Shown: piece after piece, positions 33,624-41,895 of the stretch
How the letters are laid out: each line of letters begins with the position of its first letter
Position numbering within the stretch: position 1 is the first letter of the stretch
Source: Synechococcus sp. CS-1328
GTDB taxonomy: Bacteria > Cyanobacteriota > Cyanobacteriia > PCC-6307 > Cyanobiaceae
Assembly (NCBI RefSeq): GCF_025128095.1
Contig: NZ_JAHLYT010000071.1
Span: 366,966 to 430,965 of the forward strand
Length of the DNA: 64,000 nucleotides
Direction: 5' to 3'
Notes under the pieces: model-generated
The model's input: only the letters and a program-made list of their open reading frames with translations
What the model was told of the DNA's origin: nothing
Database searches by the model: none
Made by a program: the position numbers and the translations under genes

Positions 33624-35557
33624 CAGGCCACCAGTCCCAGGGCCATCGCCGCCTCCTGGACCAGGGTGCGCAGGTACGGATGCTCGGGCCGGCTGCAGCC
33701 GCTGTCGCCGTCGGTGAGGCGACCATCGGGAAGTGACAGCAGCTTCTCCCCGGCGGCATTGCAGATCAACACCGCCTCCCCCTGGCGGCGACACCGGTAG
33801 GTGCGGTGCGCTCGTTGCAGCAGCACCTCCTCGGCACCGCTGGGTCGCAGCGCCACCAACTCCAGCTGCAACCGTTCGCTGCCCTGCCAACGGTTGTTAC
33901 GAAGCTGGAAGGCCACATCCAACCGCGGCGGCACCACAGCCTCGCCCTGCCAGCGCCAGGCGATCGCCCGCAGGGCCGCCTCCCCCTGGCGCAGCTCCAG
34001 TTCGAGATGGCCACCGCGCAGCAACTTCTGGCTGCTCACCTGGCAGTCCGCGGCCCAGAACACCGGAGCGGCATGTCCGATCCCGAAGGGCTCGAGCCGC
34101 TGCAGTTGGCGCCAGAACGGCCGGTCGATCCGCTCCAGGCGCAGCAGCGCATCCGGCTCCACCAGCGGACCTCCGGACTGTCCCCCCAGCCAGGCGGCGG
34201 CGAGGCCATCGAGCCGTTCGTGCAGGGCTGCCACCCGTTCAGCCAGCACCGTGAAGCCACCGGCGGCGGGATGGCCGCCATGGCGCTCCAGCAGATCGGT
34301 GCACTCCTGCAGGGCCCTGTCCACGGCGAAACCACGCGGGGCCCGCACCGAGGCCCTCAACCGGCCATTCCCCTCGCCGGCCAGCAGGGCCACCGGGCGT
34401 CCATAGCGCTCCACCAGGCGCGAGGCGACGATGCCGATCACCCCGTGGTGCCAATGGCTCTGGGCCAGCAGCAGGAAGCGGCTGCCATGGGGTCCATCGG
34501 CGTCGACCAGGGCAATGGCCTCGGCCTCGATCGCGCCGCAGAGTTCGCGCCGCTGGCGGTTGAGGGCTTCGCAGTCGCGCGCCAGCTCCAGGGCTCGCTC
34601 GGGGTCGTCGGTGGTGAGCAGCTCCACCACCAGCTCGGGATCGCCGAGGCGCCCCACCGCATTGATCCGCGGAGCCAGCTGGAAGCCGACTACCTGGGCG
34701 TCCACAGCATCGTCCTCCAGGCCGGCCACCCGCTGCAGGGCCTGCAGCCCCGCCAGCCGGCTGCGGCGCAGCTGCGGCAGACCGTCCAGCAACCAGCGGC
34801 GGTTCACCCCCAGCAGGGGGGCCATGTCGGCAATGGTGCCGATGCAGAACAGATCGCGGGCGGCGTCCAGGCCCTGGCGGCTGCCCAGCTGCTGGCTGAG
34901 GGCCATGGCCAGCACGTAGGCCAGTCCAACCCCGGCCAGGCCACGGAAGGGGGACTCGGGCGGCGTGCAGGCCGGATGGAGCAGGGCCAGGTACGGCGGC
35001 CGCTGCTCAGGAATCGTGTGGTGGTCGGTGAGGATCACCTCCACGGCCAGCTCGCGGGCGCGATCGAGGGCCTCCGCGGCGGCGATGCCGTTGTCCACCG
35101 TCACCAGCAGGGCGATGCCCTCGCCGGCCAGCCGTTCCACCATGGCGGCGTTGAGGCCGTAGCCATCGTCCTGGCGGCTCGGAATCGCGGCCACCGGCCG
35201 GGCACCGAGGCGCTGCAGCACCCCCACCAGCAGGGCCGTGCTGGTCATGCCATCGGCGTCGTAATCGCCGCAGATCGCCAACCGTTCACCCTCGCGGCAG
35301 GCACGCTCCAGCCGCTGCACCGCCACGGCCAGATCGGCGAAATGGGCGTGGGGATCGGGCGCTGCCGGCGGATCGAGCAGGGCCTCGATCGCGGCGGCAC
35401 TCTCGAGGCCGCGGCGACGCAACACCGCCAGCAGCTCGGCTGGCAACGCCTGGCCATCCAGCGAGGGCGAAAGATCGCCTGCCGGCAAGGGCGGCGGTAG
35501 CTGCCAGCGTTGCTCGGGACGCTCAGGGAGCAACGGTGCGGGGCGAAGGCTCCCCAT
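33623..35557 (-). CDS. recJ: Single-stranded-DNA-specific exonuclease RecJ
   Basis: A 644-residue 5'-3' ssDNA exonuclease used in recombination and mismatch/base-excision repair. Phosphoesterase motifs are present: GDYDADGMTSTALL near residue 95, TVDNGIA, LTDHHTIPE (the DHH motif) and a DHHA1-type HGGHPAAGGFT near 430, followed by the OB-fold domain. ATG 35557 gives the family-like N-terminus (RWQLPPPLP). The spacer to the divergent HAD phosphatase gene is 55 bp, so promoters must overlap. The stop overlaps clcA. No disrupted motif. Confidence 0.95.
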   Translation of the reverse strand: MGSLRPAPLLPERPEQRWQLPPPLPAGDLSPSLDGQALPAELLAVLRRRGLESAAAIEALLDPPAAPDPHAHFADLAVAVQRLERACREGERLAICGDYDADGMTSTALLVGVLQRLGARPVAAIPSRQDDGYGLNAAMVERLAGEGIALLVTVDNGIAAAEALDRARELAVEVILTDHHTIPEQRPPYLALLHPACTPPESPFRGLAGVGLAYVLAMALSQQLGSRQGLDAARDLFCIGTIADMAPLLGVNRRWLLDGLPQLRRSRLAGLQALQRVAGLEDDAVDAQVVGFQLAPRINAVGRLGDPELVVELLTTDDPERALELARDCEALNRQRRELCGAIEAEAIALVDADGPHGSRFLLLAQSHWHHGVIGIVASRLVERYGRPVALLAGEGNGRLRASVRAPRGFAVDRALQECTDLLERHGGHPAAGGFTVLAERVAALHERLDGLAAAWLGGQSGGPLVEPDALLRLERIDRPFWRQLQRLEPFGIGHAAPVFWAADCQVSSQKLLRGGHLELELRQGEAALRAIAWRWQGEAVVPPRLDVAFQLRNNRWQGSERLQLELVALRPSGAEEVLLQRAHRTYRCRRQGEAVLICNAAGEKLLSLPDGRLTDGDSGCSRPEHPYLRTLVQEAAMALGLVA

Positions 35558-35612
35558 TCTGCGGCGTTGCCGCAGGCCTGGCAGCCTGAGGGAAGACGTT
35601 GCCAGCCTGTCG

Positions 35613-36368
35613 ATGCCACTGGAGGCCTTGCTCTGGGATGTGGACGGCACCATCGCTGAAACCGAGCGGGATGGACACCGGCCGGCCTTCAACGCGGCTT
35701 TTGCGGAGGCGGGCCTGCCCTGGCGCTGGGATGTGGACACCTACGGTCACCTGTTGGCGATCAGCGGTGGCCACGAGCGGATCGGCGCGTTCCTCACCGA
35801 GGTGGAGGGCGTCGCGCCGGACCCGGAGCGGGTGCAGGCGCTGCAACGCCGCAAGCAGCAGCACTACAGCCGCCTGCTGGGCGAGGGGCGGGTGGAGCTG
35901 CGACCCGGGGTGGTGCGGTTGTTGCGGCAGGCGGCGGCTGCGGGGCTGGCCCAGGCGATCGTAACCACCAGCGGGCGGGAGGCGGTGGTAGCTCTGATGG
36001 CGGCGCAGCTGCCTGAGGCGGTGAGTCTGCTTCCGGTGTGGATCTGCGGAGGCGACGTGACCCGCAAGAAACCCGACCCCGAGGCCTACCGGCTCGGCTG
36101 CGAGCGGCTGGGGGTGGCGCCCGGCCGCAGCCTCGCCCTCGAGGATTCCGCCAACGGCCTGCGGGCCGCCTGCGGAGCGGGGCTCACCTGCCTGATCAGC
36201 CGCAGCGCCTTCAGCGCGGCCGAGCCAGCCCAGTCCTTCGCCGAGGCCGCCGCTGTGGTGGATCACCTCGGTGAGGCGGGGCATCCCAACCGGATCGAGC
36301 GGGGGCCGGCTTGCGCGCAGGGGCAGATCACGCTCTCCTATCTGCAATCGTTGCTGGACCCGGCCTGA
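35613..36368 (+). CDS. HAD-family hydrolase, CbbY-like
   Basis: A 251-residue sugar-phosphate phosphatase of HAD subfamily I. The nucleophile motif is WDVDGTIAETE at the N-terminus, motif II is TTSGRE, the conserved lysine is in TRKKPDPEAY, and motif IV is ALEDSANGLRAA. Within HAD proteins the closest layout is CbbY, which removes xylulose-1,5-bisphosphate, an inhibitory by-product of Rubisco; that substrate is inferred from the family. First gene of a run with ycf20 and glycerate kinase (13-bp gap), fitting a photosynthetic carbon-metabolism context. Confidence 0.9.
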   Translation: MPLEALLWDVDGTIAETERDGHRPAFNAAFAEAGLPWRWDVDTYGHLLAISGGHERIGAFLTEVEGVAPDPERVQALQRRKQQHYSRLLGEGRVELRPGVVRLLRQAAAAGLAQAIVTTSGREAVVALMAAQLPEAVSLLPVWICGGDVTRKKPDPEAYRLGCERLGVAPGRSLALEDSANGLRAACGAGLTCLISRSAFSAAEPAQSFAEAAAVVDHLGEAGHPNRIERGPACAQGQITLSYLQSLLDPA

Positions 36369-36381
36369 ATCCGGCACGCCC

Positions 36382-36729
36382 ATGACCCGTCTTCCCCTCA
36401 GCCAGACCCGCTGGCAACAGGCGCAGGACAGCTGGCTGCGGCAGCTGCGCGGTGCGGTGGCGGGGGGCTGGCGGGTGCGCAGCCTGGCCCTGCTGGCCCT
36501 GCTGATCGGCTTTTACCTGGGCCAGAACCTCACCTCCCTGCTCCTGCAGGAGGCCCCAGGGGGGAGGCCCATGGTGGTGCTGGTTTGTGTGCTGGGGATC
36601 GAGCTGCTGGTGCGGCTCCGCACCCGATGGGTCCGGCAGGAGCCGCCCCTGATCTGGGTTCTGGTTGACAACCTGCGGATGGGTGGGGTGTACGCCGTGG
36701 TGCTGGAGGCGTTCAAGCTGGGGTCGTGA
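36382..36729 (+). CDS. ycf20: Ycf20-like protein (DUF565)
   Basis: A 115-residue membrane protein with two or three hydrophobic helices. Diagnostic segments are GFYLGQNLTSLLLQ near residue 50 and GRPMVVLVCVLGIELLVRLR near 65, followed by a C-terminal VLVDNLRMGGVYAVVLEAFKLG. Homologues occur in cyanobacteria and in plastids and algae, where loss affects non-photochemical quenching. It starts 13 bp after the HAD gene, and its TGA overlaps the GTG of the next gene (GTGA). Membrane location is likely thylakoid or plasma membrane. Confidence 0.92.
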   Translation: MTRLPLSQTRWQQAQDSWLRQLRGAVAGGWRVRSLALLALLIGFYLGQNLTSLLLQEAPGGRPMVVLVCVLGIELLVRLRTRWVRQEPPLIWVLVDNLRMGGVYAVVLEAFKLGS

Positions 36730-37886
36730 GTCGCGTCGTGACCGATGGCACCGTGATCTGTTCTGGGATGACCGATTCGGAGATGAACGATTCGGGGGTG
36801 AAGGAATCCGCCGCTCCGATCTGGTTACCGGAACCGGCCAGGCTGTTTCCGGAACAGCCCTACAGAGACCTGCTGGCCATCAGCGGAGTCAGCGAGCCGG
36901 TCAACTGGGTGCAGGAGTGGAAGACCCAACTGACGCACCTGAGCCCAGCGCCGACTGCCCATCCATCGCTGCTCTGGGGCGGCTGGCTGCCGCTGCTGGA
37001 GCGCTGCCGCCAGCTGGTCGACAGCGGCGAGCGCCATGTGCTCGGCCTCAATGGCCCGATCGGCGCCGGCAAGAGCACCCTGCTGGCCCTGATCACACGC
37101 CTCGCCCGGCAGCTGGACCTGCCGATCGCGGTGGGATCGATCGACGACTTTTATCTGCCTTGGGCGGAGCGGAAGCAGGCCATGGCCGGCAATCCCTTTG
37201 GTGTGCTGCGCGGCCCACCCGGCAGCCACGATCCCGCCCTGGCCCAGGCCGCCATCGCCCATTGGCGCCGGGGCGGAACGCTGGTGCTGCCCCGCTTCGA
37301 TAAACGGCTGCGGCAGGGGGAGGGAGATCGCTGCGGCCAGTGGCAAGGTGATCCGCAACTGCTCCTGCTCGACGGCTGGCTGCTGGGCTGCCGGGAGTTA
37401 CCGGAGGCCAAGATGCAGCCCCTTCTTTCCAGCGAGAGTTTCGCGGCCGAAAAAAAATCCGCTGAAAAGCAGAGCGCATCGGCTGAACAATTGAAACCGA
37501 TCAGTCCCATTCATCCAGAGCTGAGTGCCGAGGAACGGGCCTGGCTGCCGATCTGGAATCGCCATCTCAAGGCCTATCGGCCCCTCTGGCAGGAGCTGAG
37601 CGCTCTGTGGCAACTGCGCCCCCAGCACTGGAGCCTGGCGCGCCGCTGGCGCTTTCAGGCCGAGGCCAGACAACGCCGTCTGGGTGGATCGGCGTTACCC
37701 ATGGACCGTCTGGAGGGGTTGGTGCGCTCCTGCCTCTGCAGCTTGCCGCCCAACTGCTACCAGAACCTGTCCGCTGAAGCGGTGATCCTGCTGGACGCCA
37801 GACGCCGCTGCCTCTGGAGCGGGCCCGGCCCTAGGGCCGGGGTCAAGCCTCAGTCTTCGCTGGTGTCGTCGTCGGCCACGGGGTAG
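36726..37886 (+). CDS. D-glycerate 3-kinase (photorespiration)
   Basis: A 386-residue P-loop kinase phosphorylating glycerate to 3-phosphoglycerate, the last step of the C2 photorespiratory pathway (plant GLYK type). Walker A is [11 protein letters not shown] near residue 110, followed by SIDDFYL and the [14 protein letters not shown] signature; a DGWLLG segment and a late family region with [15 protein letters not shown] complete the match. A Lys/Ser/Glu-rich insertion (about 235-260, [17 protein letters not shown]) is not typical. It starts with a GTG that overlaps ycf20. Its 3' end overlaps the convergent rpmF by 37 bp. Confidence 0.9.
   Translation: MSRVVTDGTVICSGMTDSEMNDSGVKESAAPIWLPEPARLFPEQPYRDLLAISGVSEPVNWVQEWKTQLTHLSPAPTAHPSLLWGGWLPLLERCRQLVDSGERHVLGLNGPIGAGKSTLLALITRLARQLDLPIAVGSIDDFYLPWAERKQAMAGNPFGVLRGPPGSHDPALAQAAIAHWRRGGTLVLPRFDKRLRQGEGDRCGQWQGDPQLLLLDGWLLGCRELPEAKMQPLLSSESFAAEKKSAEKQSASAEQLKPISPIHPELSAEERAWLPIWNRHLKAYRPLWQELSALWQLRPQHWSLARRWRFQAEARQRRLGGSALPMDRLEGLVRSCLCSLPPNCYQNLSAEAVILLDARRRCLWSGPGPRAGVKPQSSLVSSSATG
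37824..37841. terminator. Perfect GC-rich palindrome downstream of rpmF
   Basis: An 18-bp perfect palindrome, CCCGGCCCTAGGGCCGGG, starts 9 bp beyond the rpmF stop and lies inside the 3' end of the glycerate kinase coding region. As RNA it would fold to a very stable stem. There is no T-run, so termination is only suggested by position. Confidence 0.35.
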
Positions 37887-38026
37887 ACGAAGCCCTGGGC
37901 ACGGCCACTCAACACGGCCTTGCCGATCGAGAGGGCCTTCTGGGCGGCCACAACGGCCTTGCCCTTCCAGGTGGCATGGCGCTGGTTGCGCTTGCCCTTG
38001 GAGGTTTTCTTCTTGGGAACAGCCAT
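37850..38026 (-). CDS. rpmF: 50S ribosomal protein L32
   Basis: A 58-residue basic ribosomal protein of the large subunit. The translation begins [20 protein letters not shown], a textbook cyanobacterial/plastid L32 start, and continues with [19 protein letters not shown] and an acidic tail. It is the zinc-free form, lacking the cysteine pairs of some bacterial L32s. AAGGA lies about 11 bases upstream of the ATG. Divergent from ftsH with a 91-bp spacer that must hold both promoters; convergent and overlapping with glycerate kinase. Confidence 0.95.
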   Translation of the reverse strand: MAVPKKKTSKGKRNQRHATWKGKAVVAAQKALSIGKAVLSGRAQGFVYPVADDDTSED

Positions 38027-38117
38027 CCCTGAGTTTCCTTAGCAGCCAAACAAAGATCTTCCGTGGTCAACTTGCCTTTCGTCAAATCGCTAAGCTCGTC
38101 TTCAGAACGAAGATCCC

Positions 38118-40070
38118 GTGAGCGCCAGCCCTTCAACGGCCTCCCCGACCGGGGATCCCCAGTCCAAACCGAGCCAGGCTGCCGCCACTGGCGCAGAGGC
38201 TCCCGCCAAAGGCACCGCAGAGGCCTCTGCAGGTGCTTCGAATGCTGGCAAGAGCTCTGGCCGCCCCGCCGAGCTGAGCTACAGCCAGCTGCTGCGGGAT
38301 CTGGACAAGGGCCTGGTCAAAGAACTGGAGCTGTCGCCACGCCAGCGCGAGGTGATCGTCACCTTCAAGGACGGCCGCAAGGAGTCGGTGGCGGTGTTCA
38401 GCAACGACCAGATGTTGCTGCGCGCCGCTGAGGAGGCGCGCGTGCCGCTCACTGTCCGCGACGACCGTAAGGACGAAGCTGCAGCTGGTCTGCTGGGCAA
38501 TGTGCTCCTGGTGGTGCTGCTGCTCACCGGCCTGAGCCTGTTGATTCGCCGCTCCGCCTCGGCGGCCAACAAAGCCATGGGCTTCGGCCGCAGCCAGCCG
38601 CGGTTGCAGGAAGACGGCGCCGTGACGGTGCGCTTCGAAGACGTGGCTGGCATCGGCGAAGCCAAGGAGGAGCTGCAGGAGGTGGTGACCTTCCTGCAGT
38701 CGCCGGAGCGCTTTACCAGCCTTGGCGCCAAGATCCCGAAAGGGGTGTTGCTGGTGGGACCTCCCGGCACCGGCAAGACACTGCTGGCCAAGGCGATCGC
38801 CGGCGAAGCCGGTGTGCCCTTCTTCTCGATGGCGGCCTCTGAATTCGTCGAATTGTTCGTGGGCGTCGGTGCCAGCCGCGTGCGCGATCTGTTCCGCAAA
38901 GCCAAGGCCAAGGCGCCCTGCATCATTTTCATCGACGAGATCGATGCGGTCGGGCGTCAGCGCGGCGCCGGCATCGGTGGCGGTAATGACGAGCGCGAGC
39001 AGACGCTCAACCAGCTGCTCACCGAGATGGACGGCTTCGAGGAAAACTCTGGCGTGATCCTGTTGGCGGCCACCAACCGTCCGGATGTGCTCGATTCCGC
39101 CTTGATGCGGCCCGGCCGGTTCGATCGCCGTATCAGCGTGGACCTGCCGGACCGACGCGGCCGCGAGGCCATCCTGGCGGTCCATGCCCGCAGCCGGCCC
39201 CTCGGGCCCGAGGTGAGCCTCAGGATCTGGGCTAGCCGCACCCCTGGCTTTTCCGGCGCCGACCTGGCCAACCTGCTCAACGAGGCCGCGATCCTCACCG
39301 CCCGCAGACAGCAGACCGTTCTCGACGATGCCGCCCTCTCCGATGCACTCGAGAGGATCACCATGGGGCTGACGGTGGCGCCCCTGCAGGACGGAGCCAA
39401 GAAACGCCTGATCGCCTACCACGAGGTGGGCCATGCCCTGCTCACCACGCTGGTGCCCCATGCCGACAAGCTCGACAAGGTGACCCTGCTGCCGCGGGCT
39501 GGTGGTGTGGGCGGTTTTGCCCGCATGATGCCGGACGAGGACATCCTCGATTCCGGCCTGATCACCAAGGCCTATCTGCAGGCTCGCCTGGTGGTGGCCC
39601 TGGGCGGCAGGGCTGCCGAAATTGTCGTGTTCGGGGCCAGCGAGGTGACCCAGGGTGCGAGTGGAGATCTGCTGCTGGTCAGCCGGATCTGCCGCGAAAT
39701 GGTCACCCGCTATGGCTTCTCCAGCCTCGGCCCGGTGGCCTTGGAGGGTGATGGCGCCGAAGTGTTCCTCGGCCGTGATCTGATCCACACCCGCCCCGGC
39801 TATGCCGATCGCACCGGTCGCGAGATTGATCTGCGGGTGCGCACCCTGGCCCAGGAGGCGCTTGATCAGGCGGTGTCACTGCTGCAGACACGTCGCCCCC
39901 TGCTCGACGACCTGGTGGATCGTCTGGTGGAGGAAGAAACCCTGCAGGGTGACGACTTCCGCCGGATCGTCGAGGCCTACGAGTCAGCCTCTTCGGCCAG
40001 TGTCAGCGAGCCAACCGACTCAGTGGCGGGAGACCTTGGAGCCTCAGTCTCTTCAGCCTGCAGGATCTGA
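38118..40070 (+). CDS. ftsH: FtsH-type ATP-dependent zinc metalloprotease
   Basis: A 650-residue membrane-bound AAA+ protease for quality control of membrane proteins. Start GTG 38118. Visible: extracytoplasmic FtsH_ext-like domain ([19 protein letters not shown]), one transmembrane helix at about 125-143, AAA module with Walker A GPPGTGKT near 214 and [17 protein letters not shown] region, and the HEVGH zinc site near 435. The first 50 residues are Ser/Ala/Thr/Pro-rich with no hydrophobic helix, so the first of the usual two membrane segments is missing. Cyanobacteria have several FtsH paralogues; which one this is cannot be stated. Confidence 0.95.
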   Translation: MSASPSTASPTGDPQSKPSQAAATGAEAPAKGTAEASAGASNAGKSSGRPAELSYSQLLRDLDKGLVKELELSPRQREVIVTFKDGRKESVAVFSNDQMLLRAAEEARVPLTVRDDRKDEAAAGLLGNVLLVVLLLTGLSLLIRRSASAANKAMGFGRSQPRLQEDGAVTVRFEDVAGIGEAKEELQEVVTFLQSPERFTSLGAKIPKGVLLVGPPGTGKTLLAKAIAGEAGVPFFSMAASEFVELFVGVGASRVRDLFRKAKAKAPCIIFIDEIDAVGRQRGAGIGGGNDEREQTLNQLLTEMDGFEENSGVILLAATNRPDVLDSALMRPGRFDRRISVDLPDRRGREAILAVHARSRPLGPEVSLRIWASRTPGFSGADLANLLNEAAILTARRQQTVLDDAALSDALERITMGLTVAPLQDGAKKRLIAYHEVGHALLTTLVPHADKLDKVTLLPRAGGVGGFARMMPDEDILDSGLITKAYLQARLVVALGGRAAEIVVFGASEVTQGASGDLLLVSRICREMVTRYGFSSLGPVALEGDGAEVFLGRDLIHTRPGYADRTGREIDLRVRTLAQEALDQAVSLLQTRRPLLDDLVDRLVEEETLQGDDFRRIVEAYESASSASVSEPTDSVAGDLGASVSSACRI

Positions 40071-40112
40071 TCCGCCAAGCCTGGTCAGCGCGGACTGTTT
40101 ATCTCGGACTGC

Positions 40113-40496
40113 TCAGCCCACGGTGGGCGGAGTGCCTTCGGGCAACGGTGTGAGCGTGGCGCCGAAGCACCAGTAATCGCCACTCTTTTCGGCCACGATG
40201 TAGTGCTCCGACACCACCTCGGCGCCGGAGCTGCAGACCGTGCGCAAACGCAGGGGATGGTTGAGCACCTTCGATTCTTCCGTGACCTGAAAGCGGGAAA
40301 AGCCGAGGTGATGGGAGAGTTTGAACGCATCCGGCAGGATCACACTGAGCGGCTTGGCGACCAGGTCGGCCTGATCCCAGCCATAAACCTGCTCAAAGCT
40401 GTCGTTCACCTCGAGGATCAGCCCCTGGTGATCGGCCAGGATGAAAGGCTGACCTGTGTGCCGCAACTGCTCAATGCTGGTCAGAGTGTCGTTCAA
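40113..40496 (-). CDS. PAS-domain protein, stand-alone
   Basis: A 127-residue protein consisting essentially of one PAS domain: FILADHQGLILEVNDSFEQVYGWD, then LVAKPLSVILPDAF, LSHHLGFSRF and strand-like C-terminal parts (WCFGATLTPLPEG). No output domain is attached, so it must act through a partner. It starts at TTG 40496, which overlaps the stop of the cupin gene (TTGA), indicating coupled translation. Ligand (flavin, haem or other) is not shown by the sequence. The frame's PAS signature is convincing despite the unusual start. Confidence 0.8.
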   Translation of the reverse strand: MNDTLTSIEQLRHTGQPFILADHQGLILEVNDSFEQVYGWDQADLVAKPLSVILPDAFKLSHHLGFSRFQVTEESKVLNHPLRLRTVCSSGAEVVSEHYIVAEKSGDYWCFGATLTPLPEGTPPTVG

Positions 40497-41503
40497 GGAG
40501 CGGAAAAGCGGATATCGAGGCTGCGCAGGTAAGTGTGCAGCCCCGCATCCTGAATCGGCAGCAACCGTGCCACCCCGCCACTTTCATTGACGTGGGCATG
40601 CCAGTGGCCAGGAGGCGTCACGAAGGCGCCACCCGGTTGCCAGTCAATCCGATGGGGGCGCAGGATCGTGCCATCCTCGCCAAGTTCGGTGCCCACCAGG
40701 GTGTAGCAGCCGGGGTCACAGTCGATGATCAGATCCAGGGCCACCGACTGATGGCGGTGAGCCGGTTGCACCGCTCCGGCTGGCACCACACCCACCATCG
40801 CCCAGAGGGTATGGCTCACGGTGCGGCTGGCGGGGAAGGCCGCATGCGCCAGCAACAGGCTGAGGCGATTGGCGCGGGCTGCGCTGGGATCGTTCAGCAG
40901 CTGCTGCAGCTCCCGCTCCAGCCGCTCTGCTGGAAAGTGGCAGGGGGAAAACCGTGCTGTTGTTGGCGCCACACCGAGATAGGCGAGCAGGGGGGCGTCA
41001 TGCACCCAGTAGAGAACGCTGTCAGCCTCGGCCTGCAGCAGCGGATCCACGCCCGCCGGCAGGATGAACAGATCACCACGGCTCCAGCACAGGCTGAGAG
41101 CGGGTTCGCCCTCCTGCTCCGGGCGCTCCAGCTGGCCGCTGCCCCGCAGTACGTAGAACAGGGAGCTGGTGGCGATCGCAGCAGCCTTGAGGCCGTCGCC
41201 GGCCTTCAACCGCAGAAAGTGTGCCGCCAGGGCCGGGGATGTGGCCGGACCAGGCACACCAAGCTCAGCGCTGAGATCGAGGGGCAGGATCGCGGTGGGG
41301 CCATCGGCATGGATGGAGGGATCCCACTGCCTGTAGGGGATCGGCTCGGTCAGCCCCGGGCGAACCGGGTTGGCCGCTTGGCGATAGTCGTAGAGAAGGG
41401 CGTCGTCCTGCCAGGCGTGGCTTGGGCTCTGGGGGCGCGATTCGCTGCCTGGACCTCGAAGAGTGGTTTCCATCGGCTGAAGGGAACGCAGGAAGAACGG
41501 CAC
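40493..41503 (-). CDS. Bicupin, gentisate 1,2-dioxygenase-like
   Basis: A 336-residue two-cupin protein. The C-terminal cupin has PAHRHQSVALDLII with paired metal histidines and FVTPPGHWHAHVNES with the third, matching gentisate and related ring-cleaving dioxygenases in layout. The N-terminal cupin (FYVLRGSGQLE, WSRGDLFILPAG) lacks an obvious HxH. The start may be ATG 41503 or ATG 41473 ten codons later. Its stop overlaps the PAS gene. No other gentisate-pathway gene is nearby, so the substrate is open. Confidence 0.75.
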   Translation of the reverse strand: MPFFLRSLQPMETTLRGPGSESRPQSPSHAWQDDALLYDYRQAANPVRPGLTEPIPYRQWDPSIHADGPTAILPLDLSAELGVPGPATSPALAAHFLRLKAGDGLKAAAIATSSLFYVLRGSGQLERPEQEGEPALSLCWSRGDLFILPAGVDPLLQAEADSVLYWVHDAPLLAYLGVAPTTARFSPCHFPAERLERELQQLLNDPSAARANRLSLLLAHAAFPASRTVSHTLWAMVGVVPAGAVQPAHRHQSVALDLIIDCDPGCYTLVGTELGEDGTILRPHRIDWQPGGAFVTPPGHWHAHVNESGGVARLLPIQDAGLHTYLRSLDIRFSAP

Positions 41504-41580
41504 GATGGGCCTGGGATCACCCTATTGAGCATCCAGCCGGCCTGAGGCGCGGTGGCCGGGGACACCAACAGACGGGCCGG

Positions 41581-41856
41581 TCAGCCGCCCGCCACGGCCG
41601 GCACGATGCTGACTTCGTCGCCGTCCTTGAGCGGGGTGGTCTGGTTGTCGAGGAAGCGGATGTCTTCGCTGTTGACGTAGACGTTCAGAAAGCGGCGCAA
41701 CTTGCCGTTCTCGTCACACAGGCGGGCCAGGATGCCGGGGAAATGGCCTTCGAGGGCCTGAAGCAACTCGTCAACACTGGTGGCATCCAGATCAACGCTG
41801 GCAGCATTGCTGGTGAACTTCTGCAGGGGGGTGGGGATCAGAACCTGAATCGCCAT
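41581..41856 (-). CDS. MoaD/ThiS-family sulfur-carrier-like protein
   Basis: A 91-residue ubiquitin-fold protein ending in the diagnostic Gly-Gly (VPAVAGG), where adenylation and thiocarboxylation occur. Internal segments [24 protein letters not shown] and [13 protein letters not shown] match the MoaD group. It lies 39 bp downstream of thrC on the same strand. The 24 bases before its ATG are, on the transcript, entirely pyrimidine with CCUCC next to the start, so there is no Shine-Dalgarno. MoaD proper is paired with moaE; this copy is better read as a carrier for amino-acid sulfur metabolism, by context only. Confidence 0.88.
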   Translation of the reverse strand: MAIQVLIPTPLQKFTSNAASVDLDATSVDELLQALEGHFPGILARLCDENGKLRRFLNVYVNSEDIRFLDNQTTPLKDGDEVSIVPAVAGG

Positions 41857-41895
41857 GGAGGAAAGAAAGAAGGAAGGAGACGAGGGAAGTGCTGA

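Noticed and set aside
33806..35500. Open frame of 564 codons, plus strand
   Set aside because: Antisense to recJ, which has all its DHH motifs; the product is His/Gln-rich and has no recognisable domain.
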